Shown: piece by piece, positions 53,231 through 63,370 of the stretch
Numbering within the stretch: position 1 is the first letter of the stretch
Layout: each line of letters opens with the position of its first letter
The notes under the pieces: model-generated
What the model saw: only the letters and a program-made list of their open reading frames with translations
Databases searched by the model: none
Told to the model about the DNA's origin: nothing
Origin: Streptomyces gilvus
Lineage (GTDB): Bacteria; Actinomycetota; Actinomycetes; Streptomycetales; Streptomycetaceae
Direction of reading: 5' to 3'
Length of the DNA stretch: 64,000 bases
Assembly (NCBI RefSeq): GCF_022513565.1
Contig: NZ_JAKWBE010000030.1
Coordinates: 1 to 64,000 of the forward strand
Program-made: the position numbers and the translations under genes

Positions 53231-55945
53231 TCAGCGCAGGGCGCTGACCACCGCCCGCAGTTCGGCACGCGAGACCACGCCCAGCTTGGGGAAGATCCGG
53301 TGCAGATGCGAGCTGATGGTGCGGTGCGAGAGGTACAGCCGCTGGCCTATCTCGCGATTGGTCAGCCCGTCCGCGGCGAGCTGGACGATCTGCAGTTCGT
53401 GGGCGGTCAGTCGGTCCCGGGCGTCCGGGGCCCGGCGGCGGCTGGTCTCGCCCGAGGCGCGCAGTTCACGGCGGGCCCTCTCTCCCCAGGGGATCGCGCC
53501 GAGTGCGTCGAACATGTCGCGGGCGGCCCGCAGGTGGTCGCGGGACTCCACACTGCGCCGACGGCGCCGTAGCCATTCGCCGTAGGCCAGGTGGGTACGG
53601 GCTCTGATCAGCGGCCAGGCGCCGAGGTCGGCGCCGAGCGCGCCCGTGAAGAGCGGGTCGGCGTCCTCGTCGGCGGCCAGCAGCGCCCGGACCAGGCGCA
53701 GTTCGGCATGCAGTACCGGCGCGGACGTCACCGTGGCGATCTCCTCCAGCTCCGTCACGATCGGCAGCACGGCCTCCAGCCGCCCGCAGTGCGCCGCCGC
53801 GTCGACGAGGTCACCCACGGCGGTCAGCCGCAGGGCCACCTGGAACGCGGGATCGGCCGGATCGTGGAGCCGGCGGAGATGACCGAATGCCTCCTCGAAC
53901 CGTCCCGCGCCCGCCGCGGCCAGCCCGCGTGCCATCGACGCGGTGGCCAGCACCGGACGCGCCCCGGCCGGCAGCCCGATGCCCTCCGCCTCCTCGGCCA
54001 GCTCCAGGGCGGAATCCACCTCACCGCGCAGGGCGGCCAGCTTGGCCGCGGTGGCGGTCATCAACGCGTACATCATCGACTGGCTGGTCTCGCGCGCCAG
54101 CCGCCGTGACTCCTCGGTCGCGGCGATCGCAGCGCCGAGATCGCCGACCACCAGCGCGCTCCACGCGTCCGCGCCCACCGTCCGAGCCAGCAGCCCCAGA
54201 CGTCCCTGGGCGCGCAGGGGCGCACCACCGGCCGCGGAGAACGCCCGCGCCAGGTCGAAGCCGCCGACGAGGAGCGAGGCGGTGCTGAGCATGCGGTAGG
54301 AGCGGCCGTCGTCGCCCTCCTTCAGGGCGATGTGCCGGGCCCGGTCCAGGACGAAGGTGCCGCGCTCGACCGGGGCGGCGTAGGCGCAGATGGCCAGGCG
54401 CCACGGATCGAGTTCGTCGAGCCCCATCCGCTCCACTGCCCGCAGGACCGCGCGGCGGCCCTCCGGCCCCGGATCGGACCAGAAGCACAACTGCGCGGCA
54501 CTCCACAGGATCCGCAGCGCCAGCGCCCGGTCCTCCGCGGCCATCTCCTCGGCGAGCGCCGTCAGTGAGTTGGCTCCCGAGGCGTGGCTGTGCAGCCCCT
54601 CGTCGAAGCTGCCGCGCAGCCAGACGACCGTGGCGTGCTGCCGCCGCGACAGCGGCCCGGTGAGCGCCTGGTCCAGCAGCCGGGTCACCGTCTCGGGCCG
54701 GCCGAGCTCGACGGCGAAGTCGGCGGCACGCAGCAGCCGTTCCGCCCGGCGGTCGGTGTCCTCGCTGAGCGCGGCGGCCTGTTCGAGGGCCGTGACGGCT
54801 GCCGCGATGCCGCCCCGGTGCGCGGCGCGGTGAGCGGCGTCCTGCAACGCGGCTGCGACGGCTTCGTCCGGGGCGTCGGCAGCGGCGGCCCGGTGACGCA
54901 GCTGCCGGTCGGGGTGTTCGTCGAGTACGGCGGCGAGGGCGGCGTGTGCGGCGCGGCGGACGCCGGTGGGCATGGTCTGGTGGATCGCCGACCGCATCAG
55001 CGGATGCCCGAACCGCAGCTCCGTACCGACGACTTGGACGAGCCGAGCCCGTACGGCGGGGTCGAGCTCGTCGCTTCCGGCTCTGGCGCCGGTCAACTGC
55101 CGGGTCGCGCGGTAGATCTCGGGGAGTGACGGGCTGTCGTCGAGGGCCGCGATCAACAGCAGACTGCGGGTGATGTCGGGCAGGCTTTCCAGACGGTCGG
55201 TGAAGGCCCGCTCCAGCCGCTCGGTGAGCGGCAGCTGCGACAGATGCGGATCGGCCGACGCGCCGAGGGTCCGGGACAGCTCGGTCAGGGCCAAGGGGTT
55301 CCCTGCCGCCTCGGCCAGCAGCCGGCGATGCGCGGTCGGCCGCGACTCCGGGGCGCGGTCCGCCAGGAGTTCCCGGGCCTGGCCGTCCGTGAGCGGCCCC
55401 AGGGTCAGGGAGGTGAGTTCGTCGGAGTCCAGCCGCGATCGGTAGCCCTCGCGTGCGGCTCCCACGATGACCACCGGCTCCGTGCCGATCCTTCGCGCCA
55501 CGAAGGCCAGGACGCCGGCCGTGGCGTCGTCGAGCCACTGGACGTCGTCGACGAGGACCAGCACGGGCGCGACCGCGGCCGCGTCGGCCAGCAGGTTGAG
55601 AACCGCCAGACCGACCAGGAAGGCGTCCGCGACACCGGCCTCGGCGTGCCCGAAAGCGGTGTCCAGGGCCTGCTGATGCAGCGCGGACAGGTCATCGGCA
55701 ACGGCGGCCAACGGGCGCAGGATCAACTGCAGACCGGCATAGGGGATGTCGCTCTCGGCCTCGACACCGCTGGTGCGCAGGACCCGGTAACCGAGCCTGT
55801 CGGCGAGCTGGGCGGCCTCGGCGAGCAGCGCCGTCTTCCCGATACCGGGCGCCCCACGGACCAGCACCGCGTCCTGGTGGCTTTGCGGCTCGGCCAACAG
55901 CCGGCGCAACACGTCCAACTGGTCGTCCCGACCGATGAGTTCCAC
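53231..55945 (-). CDS. LAL-type LuxR-family regulator
   Basis: The 904-residue protein has Walker A RGAPGIGKTALL (about 30-41), Walker B LVLVDDVQWLDD, a helical repeat region, and a C-terminal LuxR HTH (LTAHELQIVQLAADGLTNRE, LSHRTISSHLHRIFPKLG). The start is the GTG at 55945 after a GGGGGGA site. It pairs in tandem with the LAL gene at 50364, but the sequences differ enough that this is not a recent duplication. Confidence 0.9.
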   Translation of the reverse strand: MELIGRDDQLDVLRRLLAEPQSHQDAVLVRGAPGIGKTALLAEAAQLADRLGYRVLRTSGVEAESDIPYAGLQLILRPLAAVADDLSALHQQALDTAFGHAEAGVADAFLVGLAVLNLLADAAAVAPVLVLVDDVQWLDDATAGVLAFVARRIGTEPVVIVGAAREGYRSRLDSDELTSLTLGPLTDGQARELLADRAPESRPTAHRRLLAEAAGNPLALTELSRTLGASADPHLSQLPLTERLERAFTDRLESLPDITRSLLLIAALDDSPSLPEIYRATRQLTGARAGSDELDPAVRARLVQVVGTELRFGHPLMRSAIHQTMPTGVRRAAHAALAAVLDEHPDRQLRHRAAAADAPDEAVAAALQDAAHRAAHRGGIAAAVTALEQAAALSEDTDRRAERLLRAADFAVELGRPETVTRLLDQALTGPLSRRQHATVVWLRGSFDEGLHSHASGANSLTALAEEMAAEDRALALRILWSAAQLCFWSDPGPEGRRAVLRAVERMGLDELDPWRLAICAYAAPVERGTFVLDRARHIALKEGDDGRSYRMLSTASLLVGGFDLARAFSAAGGAPLRAQGRLGLLARTVGADAWSALVVGDLGAAIAATEESRRLARETSQSMMYALMTATAAKLAALRGEVDSALELAEEAEGIGLPAGARPVLATASMARGLAAAGAGRFEEAFGHLRRLHDPADPAFQVALRLTAVGDLVDAAAHCGRLEAVLPIVTELEEIATVTSAPVLHAELRLVRALLAADEDADPLFTGALGADLGAWPLIRARTHLAYGEWLRRRRRSVESRDHLRAARDMFDALGAIPWGERARRELRASGETSRRRAPDARDRLTAHELQIVQLAADGLTNREIGQRLYLSHRTISSHLHRIFPKLGVVSRAELRAVVSALR

Positions 55946-56168
55946 GATCCCCCCATCAGACCGGGTCGCCGGACGCGGTCCGTATGAAAGGTCAGACTAC
56001 TGTGCCGCGTCCGTTGGGCCTGAACGAAAAGCCAGGCCGCGACGGCCACCGGCCTTGCCCCCACCTCGGAACCAGACGGTGCCCACACGTCTCTCGGCGA
56101 GGACGCGAGGCCCGGGATACCCCCAGACGGCCGTTCCTCCTACGACACGAGTCTGTACGGGACGGTTT

Positions 56169-57002
56169 TCAGCCGAGCCTGTGCAGCACGTCGGCGACGG
56201 TGGCCCGGTACGTCCGCAGCGCCTGCAGCCCCGCGGCATAGCGGTCGCGGTGTCCGGCGATGTCCGCGGTCTGTTCCCGTGCCCGGACGGCGTGCCACAG
56301 TTCGGCCGTGTGGTGGCGGCGCTTGCAGGTGACGTCCGCGGTGGCGGTGGCCCGCTCCCGCGTCGTATGCCGGGTGTTGCCGTCACTGCCGCGCTTCCAG
56401 GCGGAGTCGGTGTACGCGGTCACGGGGTCGGCATAGCGGGCGAAGTCCTGCGCGGCCACACAGCGGGACCACACATCCCACGCCGCACGCAGACGCGGGT
56501 CGCGCTTGACGGCCTTGTCGACCTCGGTCTCCCAGCTCTGGGCGTAGAGCCAGTCCCGCTTGACGTCGATGCCGCGCATGAGCCGCCGACTCGCCTCCGC
56601 GTTGCAGGAGGGGAAGTCCGCGTACTCGGCGCTGGTCATCCGGCGGCCCTTCGGCCGCGCAATCGTGGACTTCGCCGGGTCCCAGCCGTAGCCCCAGCGG
56701 CGGGCGGCGGAGAGGTCCAGGACGCCGTAGTCGGTGCCGACCGCGGTGGCGACGATGGGATCGCTGGGGTAGCGGGGGTCGAGCGGGAAGTCCGGGTGGC
56801 CGTGCTGCGCCATGCACTGCCGGACCAGCAACGCCGAAGCCCGCTGCGACCGCTGGTAGTCCCTGGACGTGAAGTCGTAGCGATCAGCCGGGAGGGGGCC
56901 CAGGTCGGACGCCGTACGGATGGCCTCGGGCCGTCCAGAACCAGAGACACACAGCGCCGCCAGCGCCGCCACGACCCCCAGACGCCACCCCCGCGTTGTC
57001 AT
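56169..57002 (-). CDS. Lipoprotein of unknown function
   Basis: About 277 residues from the ATG at 57002. A lipoprotein signal (RLGVVAALAALC) has its lipobox cysteine near residue 18. The mature part contains several Cys and Trp residues and motifs such as LLVRQCMAQHGHPDFPL, FPSCNAEASRR and WDVWSRCVAAQDF, which suggest disulfide-stabilised helices. No family is recognised. TAGCAT eight bases upstream of the ATG may be a -10 box for a leaderless mRNA. Confidence 0.65.
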   Translation of the reverse strand: MTTRGWRLGVVAALAALCVSGSGRPEAIRTASDLGPLPADRYDFTSRDYQRSQRASALLVRQCMAQHGHPDFPLDPRYPSDPIVATAVGTDYGVLDLSAARRWGYGWDPAKSTIARPKGRRMTSAEYADFPSCNAEASRRLMRGIDVKRDWLYAQSWETEVDKAVKRDPRLRAAWDVWSRCVAAQDFARYADPVTAYTDSAWKRGSDGNTRHTTRERATATADVTCKRRHHTAELWHAVRAREQTADIAGHRDRYAAGLQALRTYRATVADVLHRLG

Positions 57003-57476
57003 GTCCAGGGATGCTACCGAACGGCATGCGACAGCCGACCACGGCCCCGACAACGCATCCACGCCCACACGGGCCTGATCGTCGAAGTCGATGGACCCGG
57101 ACCGGAACCGGCTGCGCCCCGATGCGTGGTGGATCACTCGGGCGTTGGCCCTGACGTGGCGTCAACTGATGTGCAGTGGGCGAGGATCGAGCCGTAGCCG
57201 CCGCACCGAGCACCGAAACGGGTTGGCTGGTGGCGGTGCGCGCCGTCAACGGCAGCCGGGAGCGGGTGCCGGCCGCGCTGACGGCCCAGGCTGACGCTGA
57301 GGAGGATGGCTCGGCCCGTGTCGGATGACTCCATGATCGTGCGCGCTCAACGGCACGCTGCCGGGATCCGCAATCCCGCATTAAAGGGTTCCCGCCGCGC
57401 GGGCGGGGTGGCGGCGCACGTTCTGGTCCCCCGAACGGCCTGCCAGGGCGCGACAGGCGTAGGGGGAGGGGCTCCC
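57003..57476. other. Divergent promoter region, no gene seen
   Basis: This 474-bp gap lies between two divergent lipoprotein genes. It contains a GC-rich hairpin near 57389-57405 and no convincing reading frame. Confidence 0.45.
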
Positions 57477-59120
57477 ATGGGAGTCATGTCCCGACTCCAC
57501 AGCGCATACCCGCGCTCACTTCGCTCCGCCGCGGCAGTGGGCCTGGTCGCGGCCCTGGCCGTCGGCTGTACCGCGGCCGATGCCGACACCACCGTCGCGG
57601 GCCGTGCGGCCGTCGGGACGTCGCCGCTGCCCACCGTCCCACCCGCCCAGCCACCGGCGAAGCTCACCCGTGCCAAGGTCGAGACCGCGGTGAGCCGGCT
57701 CGACGACGTCGTACATGACGCCATGCACCGCACCGGTGTGCCCGGAATCGCCGTGGGCGTGGTGTACGACGACAAGGTGATGTACCTGAAGGGGTTCGGC
57801 GTGCGGAAGGTGGGCACGAAGGACCGGGTCGGAGCGGACACGGTCTTCCAGCTCGCCTCGGTCTCCAAGCCCCTTGCCTCCACCGTGGTCGCCGCGGCCG
57901 TGGGCGAGAAGACCGTGGGCTGGGACGACCCGGTCGTCAAGTACACCCCCGGCTTCGCGCTGAAGGACCCGTGGGTCAGCAGCCATGTCACGCTGGCCGA
58001 CCTGTTCTCGCATCGCAGCGGACTGCCCGACCACGCCGGCGACCTCCTGGAGGACCTCGGCTACGACCGCTCGTACATCCTGGACCACCTGCGCTACGAA
58101 CCGCTGGCCCCCTTCCGTGCCCACTACGCGTACACCAACTTCGGGCTGACCGAAGCCGCCGTCGCCACCGCACGGGCGGCCGGGAGCAACTGGGAGAAGC
58201 TGTCCGCCGACAAGGTGTACCGGCCGCTGGGGATGGACTCCACCAGCTCCTCGTTCGCCGACTACGAGAAGGCGGGCAACAAGGCCTCCCTGCACGTGAG
58301 GACCGGGAGCACCTGGAGTGCCTCGTACGTGCGTGACCCGGACGCCCAGAGCCCGGCGGGCGGTGCCAGCTCCACGGTCCGGGACATGACGAAGTGGCTG
58401 CGCCTGCAACTGGACAACGGAAAGTTCGAGGGACGGCAGGTCGTCGACGCCGACGCGCTGGAGGAGACTCACGTGCCGCACATGGTCTCCGAGCCGCCGC
58501 ACTCGCCCGCGGGCAGGACCGGGTTCTACGGGCTCGGCTGGAACGTGAGCTACGACGACCAGGGCAGGCTGAAGCTCGGCCACTCCGGCGGCTTCGCGCT
58601 CGGGGCGGCCACCAACGTCGCCCTGCTGCCCTCGGAGAAGCTCGGCATCGTCGTCCTGACCAACGGCGAGCCCATCGGTGTGCCGGAGGCGATCTCCGCC
58701 ACGTTCCTCGACACCGCGCAGACGGGCGGCCCGACCGTCGACTGGCTGAAGTTCCTCGGGCCGATCTTCCAGCAGACCCTGCAGGGGGAGCGCTCGCAGG
58801 TCGACTACAGCAAGCCCCCGGCCTCGCCCGCACCCGCCAAGGCGAACAGCGCCTACACCGGGACGTACGCCAATGAGTACTACGGCCCGTTGACCGTCAG
58901 CGCCCGGGGGAACGAACTCACCCTGCAGATCGGGCCCAAGAAGCAACGGTTCGTCCTGGTGCACTACGACGGTGACACGTTCAGCTACCGCACCACCGGC
59001 GAAATGGCCGTCGGCCTGACCGGTGTGACCTTCACCGTCGGCTCCGGCGGACGCGCCGACAAGGTCCGGGTGGAGAACCTCGACACAAGCGGTCTCGGGA
59101 CCTTCACGAGGAAGGGCTAG
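57477..59120 (+). CDS. Beta-lactamase/PBP4-like serine hydrolase lipoprotein
   Basis: About 547 residues from the ATG at 57477, preceded by GGGGGAGGGG. A lipoprotein signal has Cys31 in LAVGC. The class C beta-lactamase-like fold shows the SxxK pair Ser128-Lys131 (ASVSK), the YxN motif in YAYTNFG, and HSGG in place of KTG. A C-terminal beta domain resembles DUF3471 (AYTGTYANEYYGPLTVSARG). It is probably an extracellular esterase or peptidase acting on D-amino-acid or ester substrates. True beta-lactam resistance is unlikely to be its main role. Confidence 0.88.
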   Translation: MGVMSRLHSAYPRSLRSAAAVGLVAALAVGCTAADADTTVAGRAAVGTSPLPTVPPAQPPAKLTRAKVETAVSRLDDVVHDAMHRTGVPGIAVGVVYDDKVMYLKGFGVRKVGTKDRVGADTVFQLASVSKPLASTVVAAAVGEKTVGWDDPVVKYTPGFALKDPWVSSHVTLADLFSHRSGLPDHAGDLLEDLGYDRSYILDHLRYEPLAPFRAHYAYTNFGLTEAAVATARAAGSNWEKLSADKVYRPLGMDSTSSSFADYEKAGNKASLHVRTGSTWSASYVRDPDAQSPAGGASSTVRDMTKWLRLQLDNGKFEGRQVVDADALEETHVPHMVSEPPHSPAGRTGFYGLGWNVSYDDQGRLKLGHSGGFALGAATNVALLPSEKLGIVVLTNGEPIGVPEAISATFLDTAQTGGPTVDWLKFLGPIFQQTLQGERSQVDYSKPPASPAPAKANSAYTGTYANEYYGPLTVSARGNELTLQIGPKKQRFVLVHYDGDTFSYRTTGEMAVGLTGVTFTVGSGGRADKVRVENLDTSGLGTFTRKG

Positions 59121-59374
59121 CCTGCGGGCAAGCCCGAACGGACGGGCGCGGAGGGGGCGTTGCCGCCTTCGCGCCCATTTTCTACGCCCATGTGATCGTC
59201 CAGGCCGGATTCCGCAGGCGGGGCGGCAAGGTTCCGGCAAGGTTCCGGCAAGGCTTCCTGCCCAGTGTCGTCATGTGCACCGAGGGACCACGCCGGCCAC
59301 CGGAGCGGAAGGTCCCGTCGGCGCACGTGATCGCGCATCTGCGCGAGGGACGTGGGACAAAGGAGAGGGAATCG

Positions 59375-59875
59375 ATGCGAACGACACGACGGGCAAGCCT
59401 GGCTTCGTTGACGGCAGTGGCGGCGCTGGCCGTCCCGGCGCTGGTGGTGGGTGGCACAGGAACGGCGTCGGCGCAGGTGGCGTCGAAGACGGCTGCCGCC
59501 GAGGCCCAGTGCACCGGATTCACCAACGTGAGCGTTGGTGGCGGCTGGTACCTCCATGTGCCGTCGGTGGGCTCGGGAACGGGCAACTACAACTGCGTCG
59601 TGGTCCGGGGGATGAACGGCATCTCCGTACTGGTCGTGCAGGAGAGTCTGAACGCCTGTTTCGGCCAGGGCATCGCGGAGGACCGGGACTTCGGCGGCAA
59701 CACCGAGCAGGCGGTCAAGAACGCCCAGTCGCAGATCAACCGGAACTGGGGCAGTCACGTGCTGGACGTCGACGGTCGCTTCGGTCCCAAGACCAGCGCC
59801 AAGTTCCTCTTCCAGGCATACGACTACAGCAACGGTCAGAACGGCAGGCACACGGGCTACTGCTACGGGCGGTAG
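59375..59875 (+). CDS. Small secreted protein with peptidoglycan-binding-like domain
   Basis: 166 residues from the ATG at 59375, with AAAGGAGAGGG upstream. The Sec signal (ASLASLTAVAALAVPALVV) ends near ASA. The mature part has four cysteines and a region resembling the PG_binding_1 three-helix domain (DFGGNTEQAVKNAQSQINRN, then DVDGRFGPKTSAKFLFQ). It probably sticks to the cell wall; no catalytic residues are visible. The gene is followed by a perfect hairpin at 59886. A 2.9-copy 11-bp tandem repeat precedes it at 59225-59258. Confidence 0.72.
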   Translation: MRTTRRASLASLTAVAALAVPALVVGGTGTASAQVASKTAAAEAQCTGFTNVSVGGGWYLHVPSVGSGTGNYNCVVVRGMNGISVLVVQESLNACFGQGIAEDRDFGGNTEQAVKNAQSQINRNWGSHVLDVDGRFGPKTSAKFLFQAYDYSNGQNGRHTGYCYGR

Positions 59876-59885
59876 TTCATGACGG

Positions 59886-59912
59886 GTCCGCACGGCGGCC
59901 GGCCGTGCGGAC
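59886..59912 (+). terminator. Hairpin after the small secreted protein gene
   Basis: GTCCGCACGGC and its exact complement form an 11-bp stem with a 5-base loop, 10 bp after the stop codon. Confidence 0.75.
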
Positions 59913-59938
59913 ACGCTGCCCGTCGTCCGGCGGCTCAG

Positions 59939-59970
59939 CGGACCCTGAGCAGTTGCCCGCTCAGGGTCCG
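59939..59970 (-). terminator. Hairpin at the 3' end of the SARP gene
   Basis: CGGACCCTGAGC and its complement form a 12-bp stem with an 8-base loop. The stem overlaps the stop codon of the leftward SARP gene (59961-59963). Confidence 0.65.
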
Positions 59971-62792
59971 GCCGGCAGGCCGAGGCGGCTAAGCCGGGTG
60001 CGGACGCCGTCCGAGTCCGGCACGCGGAGTTCGTCGAGGATGTCCGCCGCGCGGCGCGCGGCCCGCTGGGCCGCCAGGGCGTCGCCGGCGGCCCGGTGGC
60101 TCTCGCAGAGGTGGGCCAGCACGTCGGCCTCGAAGTAGCGGTCCCCGAGACCGTGGAACAGCGCGACGGCCTTGTCGTAGCAGGCCGCGGCCCGGCGGTG
60201 GTCGCCCAGGTGCTGGTGGGCGTAGCCGAGGCTGTCCCAGGTGTCCGCCTGCCCGTCGCGGACGCCGAGTTCGGTGAAGCGCTCCAGCGCCTGCCCGCAG
60301 AACGTGAGGCACTGACGGTGGTCGCCGAGCTGCGCGTGATACCAGCCCACCGAGTTCAGGGCTCGGGCCTGGCCGGTCCGGTGGCCCAAGCAGGTGTACT
60401 GGTCAAGGGCCTCCCGGGCACAGGCCAGCGCCTCGGGGTAGGCGCCCCGCCGGGCGTGCAGGCGGGCCAGGTCGAGGTGGGTGTGGGCCAGCTCGGTTCG
60501 GTCGCCGAGGGCTTTGTGGAGATCCAGGGCGCGGCCGAGGTGGGTGAGCGCGTCGTCCAGCCGCGTCAGGCGGGTGCAGGCGCGGCCGAGTCCGCTGTGG
60601 GCGTCGGCCTGCCCGGCGGCCGAGGCGGAGCGGAGTGCGGCGTCCAGCGCGGCCTGTTGGGCCGTGGCCCAGTCGGACCAGTGGCCGCGTCGCTGCAGGA
60701 ACGTGGTCAGGGCGCGGGTCAGCTGCCAGACCGGGGCGCCCGGCGCCCGCGTGGCGGTGCCCGACCGGTGCACCACCGCGAGGAGCACGGGGTGCTCGGC
60801 CGTGAACCAGGCAAGGGCCGTTGAGTGGTCCGCGGCGTGTTCGGGGGAGACACCGGGGACCACGGGCGGCAGCGCGATCGGGTCACGGTGCGGATCCAGC
60901 ATGCGGTCGGCAAGGTGGGCGGAGTGCAGATAGTGGCCGAACAAGCGGTCTTCGGCGGCTTGCGTCTCGCCGGCGGCGTTCACGGTGTCGGCGAGTTCGG
61001 CGGCGTACATCCGCAGCAGGTCGTGAAGTACGTATCTGCCGCGCGAGTGCTCTGTGACCAGGCAAATGTCGGCCAGCGCGGTCAGTAGTCGGCCCGCGTC
61101 CGGGACGGGGATCCCGGCCAGGCTCGCGGCGGCGGGCACGCTGATGTCCGGGCCGGGGTGTACGCCCAGCAGCCGGAACATCCGGGCGGCCCGGGGGCTC
61201 AGGGTGCCGTACGACCAGGAGAACACGGCCCGTACGTCCGCCCGCATGTCCTCGTTGCCGAAGCTGTCCAGCCCGGCGGGGGAGTCCTGGGCGTCCCGGA
61301 GTTCGGCGGCGAGCCGTGCCAGGCCGAGCCCCGGCTCGATCGCCGCACGGGCGGCCACGATCACCAGGGCCAGCGGCAGCCGTGCGCAGCGGCTGACGAT
61401 CTCGTCGACCGCCAGCGGTTCGGACATCACGCGCTCGGCCCCTATCCGGCGGGCGAGCAGCCGCCGGCACTCCGCCGCGGGCAGCACATCCAGGACAAGA
61501 CTCCGGGCGCCTTCCAGGGCGATCAGGCCGGAGAGCCGGTTCCGGCTGGTCACCAGGGTGAAGCACCCTGGGCTGCCGGGCAGGAACGCCCGTACCTGTT
61601 CGGCGTCGCGTGCGTTGTCGAGGACCACCAGCATCCGTCGTCCGGCCAGCATGCTCCGGTACAGCCCGGCCTGCGCCTCCGGGCTGACCGGCATGTGCTG
61701 GGGGAGCACGCCCAGCGCCTCCAGCAGCCGGGGCAGTGCCTCCGCCGGGGTCACGGGTGGCCGCGAAGGCTCGAAACCATGGAGGTTCACATAGATCTGG
61801 CCGTCCTCGAACCAGTCGGCCACCCGGTGCCCCCAGTGGACGGCGACAGCCGTCTTCCCCACGCCCGCGGTCCCGGAGAGGGTGGAGATCACCGCCACCG
61901 TGGGGCTGCCGATGTCGTCCGCGAGGATCTTGTCGAGCTGGGCCAGCTCCTCCTGCCGGCCGGTGAAAGCCGGTACGTCCAGGGGCAGATGCGCCAGCAT
62001 CGGCGCGGACCGAGGACGGGCCGAAGGCGGCGGATCCGTGGGCTCGGCCGGCCGGGGGGCGCCCTGCAGGATCGCCTGGTGGAGTTGGCGGAGCTCGGTG
62101 CCCGGATCGGTGCCCAGTTCGTCGGCCAGCCGCTTCCGGGTCTCGGCGAAGCACTCCAGAGCCTCGGAGCCGCGCCCCGCCTCGTACAGTGCCCGCATCA
62201 GCACGGCGACCAGCGGCTCCACGAGGGGGTGTTGGGCGATCAGTTCGGGCACCCGGTCGATCACCACCGCGTGGTTGCCCACCGCCGTCTCCGCGTTCGC
62301 CCACGCGGTGACCGCGTCCAGCCGCTGCCGTTGCCAGGTGTCGCGCATCCGCGCCGCCCACTCCCCGGACAGTCCGGCGAGCGGCTCCCCGCGCCACAGG
62401 TCCAGGGCCTCGCGGAGCGTCGTCACCTGCTCGGCGTCGCTCCGGCCGGCTCTGCGGGCGTCGGCGGCCAGGCGATGAAACCGGTGCAGGTCCACGTCTT
62501 CGGGGTCGCTGTCCAGCACGTAACCGCCGTTCCGCCGAAGCACGCCCGGCGTGCGAACGGCCCCGGCGGCCGCCAACCCCCGCCTGATGCGGGCCACATG
62601 CGCGTACAGCGCCTGACGTGCCCCCTCCGGCGGATCGTCACCCCACACACGCCTCATCAACGTCTCGATCGGCACTGCGCGGCCGGCGTCCACCGCGAGC
62701 GCCGCCAGCACGCTCCGCCGCTGCGGAGGACCTATGTCGATCGGTCCTCGGCCCCATAACTCGACGGGCCCGAGAAGTCTGAACGTCACCAC
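59961..62792 (-). CDS. SARP-family regulator with NB-ARC and TPR domains (AfsR-like)
   Basis: The 943-residue protein has an OmpR-type winged helix (VTFRLLGPVELWG, RALYAHVARIRRGL-like region, 1-95) and a bacterial transcriptional activation domain (about 96-245). An NB-ARC ATPase follows with Walker A GTAGVGKTAVAVHWG and Walker B RMLVVLDNA. C-terminal TPR repeats (about 650-920) include QADTWDSLGYAHQHLGDHRR. This is the architecture of AfsR, a global activator of secondary metabolism that is phosphorylated by AfsK-type kinases. Whether it is the AfsR orthologue or a pathway-specific SARP cannot be decided here. The start is the GTG at 62792. Confidence 0.9.
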   Translation of the reverse strand: MVTFRLLGPVELWGRGPIDIGPPQRRSVLAALAVDAGRAVPIETLMRRVWGDDPPEGARQALYAHVARIRRGLAAAGAVRTPGVLRRNGGYVLDSDPEDVDLHRFHRLAADARRAGRSDAEQVTTLREALDLWRGEPLAGLSGEWAARMRDTWQRQRLDAVTAWANAETAVGNHAVVIDRVPELIAQHPLVEPLVAVLMRALYEAGRGSEALECFAETRKRLADELGTDPGTELRQLHQAILQGAPRPAEPTDPPPSARPRSAPMLAHLPLDVPAFTGRQEELAQLDKILADDIGSPTVAVISTLSGTAGVGKTAVAVHWGHRVADWFEDGQIYVNLHGFEPSRPPVTPAEALPRLLEALGVLPQHMPVSPEAQAGLYRSMLAGRRMLVVLDNARDAEQVRAFLPGSPGCFTLVTSRNRLSGLIALEGARSLVLDVLPAAECRRLLARRIGAERVMSEPLAVDEIVSRCARLPLALVIVAARAAIEPGLGLARLAAELRDAQDSPAGLDSFGNEDMRADVRAVFSWSYGTLSPRAARMFRLLGVHPGPDISVPAAASLAGIPVPDAGRLLTALADICLVTEHSRGRYVLHDLLRMYAAELADTVNAAGETQAAEDRLFGHYLHSAHLADRMLDPHRDPIALPPVVPGVSPEHAADHSTALAWFTAEHPVLLAVVHRSGTATRAPGAPVWQLTRALTTFLQRRGHWSDWATAQQAALDAALRSASAAGQADAHSGLGRACTRLTRLDDALTHLGRALDLHKALGDRTELAHTHLDLARLHARRGAYPEALACAREALDQYTCLGHRTGQARALNSVGWYHAQLGDHRQCLTFCGQALERFTELGVRDGQADTWDSLGYAHQHLGDHRRAAACYDKAVALFHGLGDRYFEADVLAHLCESHRAAGDALAAQRAARRAADILDELRVPDSDGVRTRLSRLGLPAGP

Positions 62793-62939
62793 GACAACCC
62801 CCGGCGATCAGACGCGCACACGCTCCGCACCTTCCCCTGGCCGGTCATCCCCATCACCGGCATCGCCCTGGCGACACATCCCTGGCACCAGGCCGCGACA
62901 CACGCTACGCGCGCGTCAGACAGCCCCACAAGGCTCAGC

Positions 62940-63218
62940 CCAGCCAGGTCTTCTCCCTACCCGGGCAATGCCATGTTCCTCACCCTCGGCAACCTCGCCT
63001 CCGACCCCCGCGCGGGCCTGCTGTTCCTGGACTGGACGACGGGCACGACTCTCCAACTGACCGGCGAGGGACAAACGGAGTTCGCGGCGGACGGCGAGCG
63101 CCGGGTGCGCTTCACCGTGTCGGAGGCGATCGAAACGCCCGGCGCGCTACCTCTGCGCTGGTCGAAGCCGGAACCCTCTCCGGCCAATCCGGCACTCGAT
63201 CCGGCGCTGAGGATCTAG
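62940..63218 (+). pseudogene. FMN-binding split-barrel (pyridoxamine-oxidase-like) remnant
   Basis: The frame reads SPYPGNAMFLTLGNLASDPR, then AGLLFLDWTTGTTLQLTGEG, and ends at TAG (63218). This is the centre of a pyridoxamine 5'-phosphate oxidase-like flavin split barrel. The N-terminal half is absent, and the tail after about residue 70 is short. It is probably a truncated gene. Confidence 0.6.
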
Positions 63219-63320
63219 CGTTCAACAGCAAGGCGCCGGTCGCGGTCACAAGAAGCGACGGATCGGGATGACCGCCCCCTCCTCGACCCGCTGCACATCC
63301 TCGCCTCAGCCTCCATGCTG

Positions 63321-63370
63321 TTGATGCGTCATCCGCATCAATCATGCGCCTGGGTGGTAGATTCCGCGTT
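63321..63370 (+). promoter_or_regulatory. Palindromic operator and leaderless promoter of the HTH gene
   Basis: TTGATGCG-N5-CGCATCAA (63321-63341) is a perfect inverted repeat. TAGATT (63358-63363) is a good -10 box seven bases before the GTG at 63371. Repression by one of the adjacent HTH proteins is inferred. Confidence 0.6.

Noticed and set aside
57477..59120. True beta-lactamase (resistance gene)
   Set aside because: The class C-like active site has HSGG and a DUF3471-like tail, which point to an esterase or peptidase-type hydrolase; nothing shows beta-lactam specificity.
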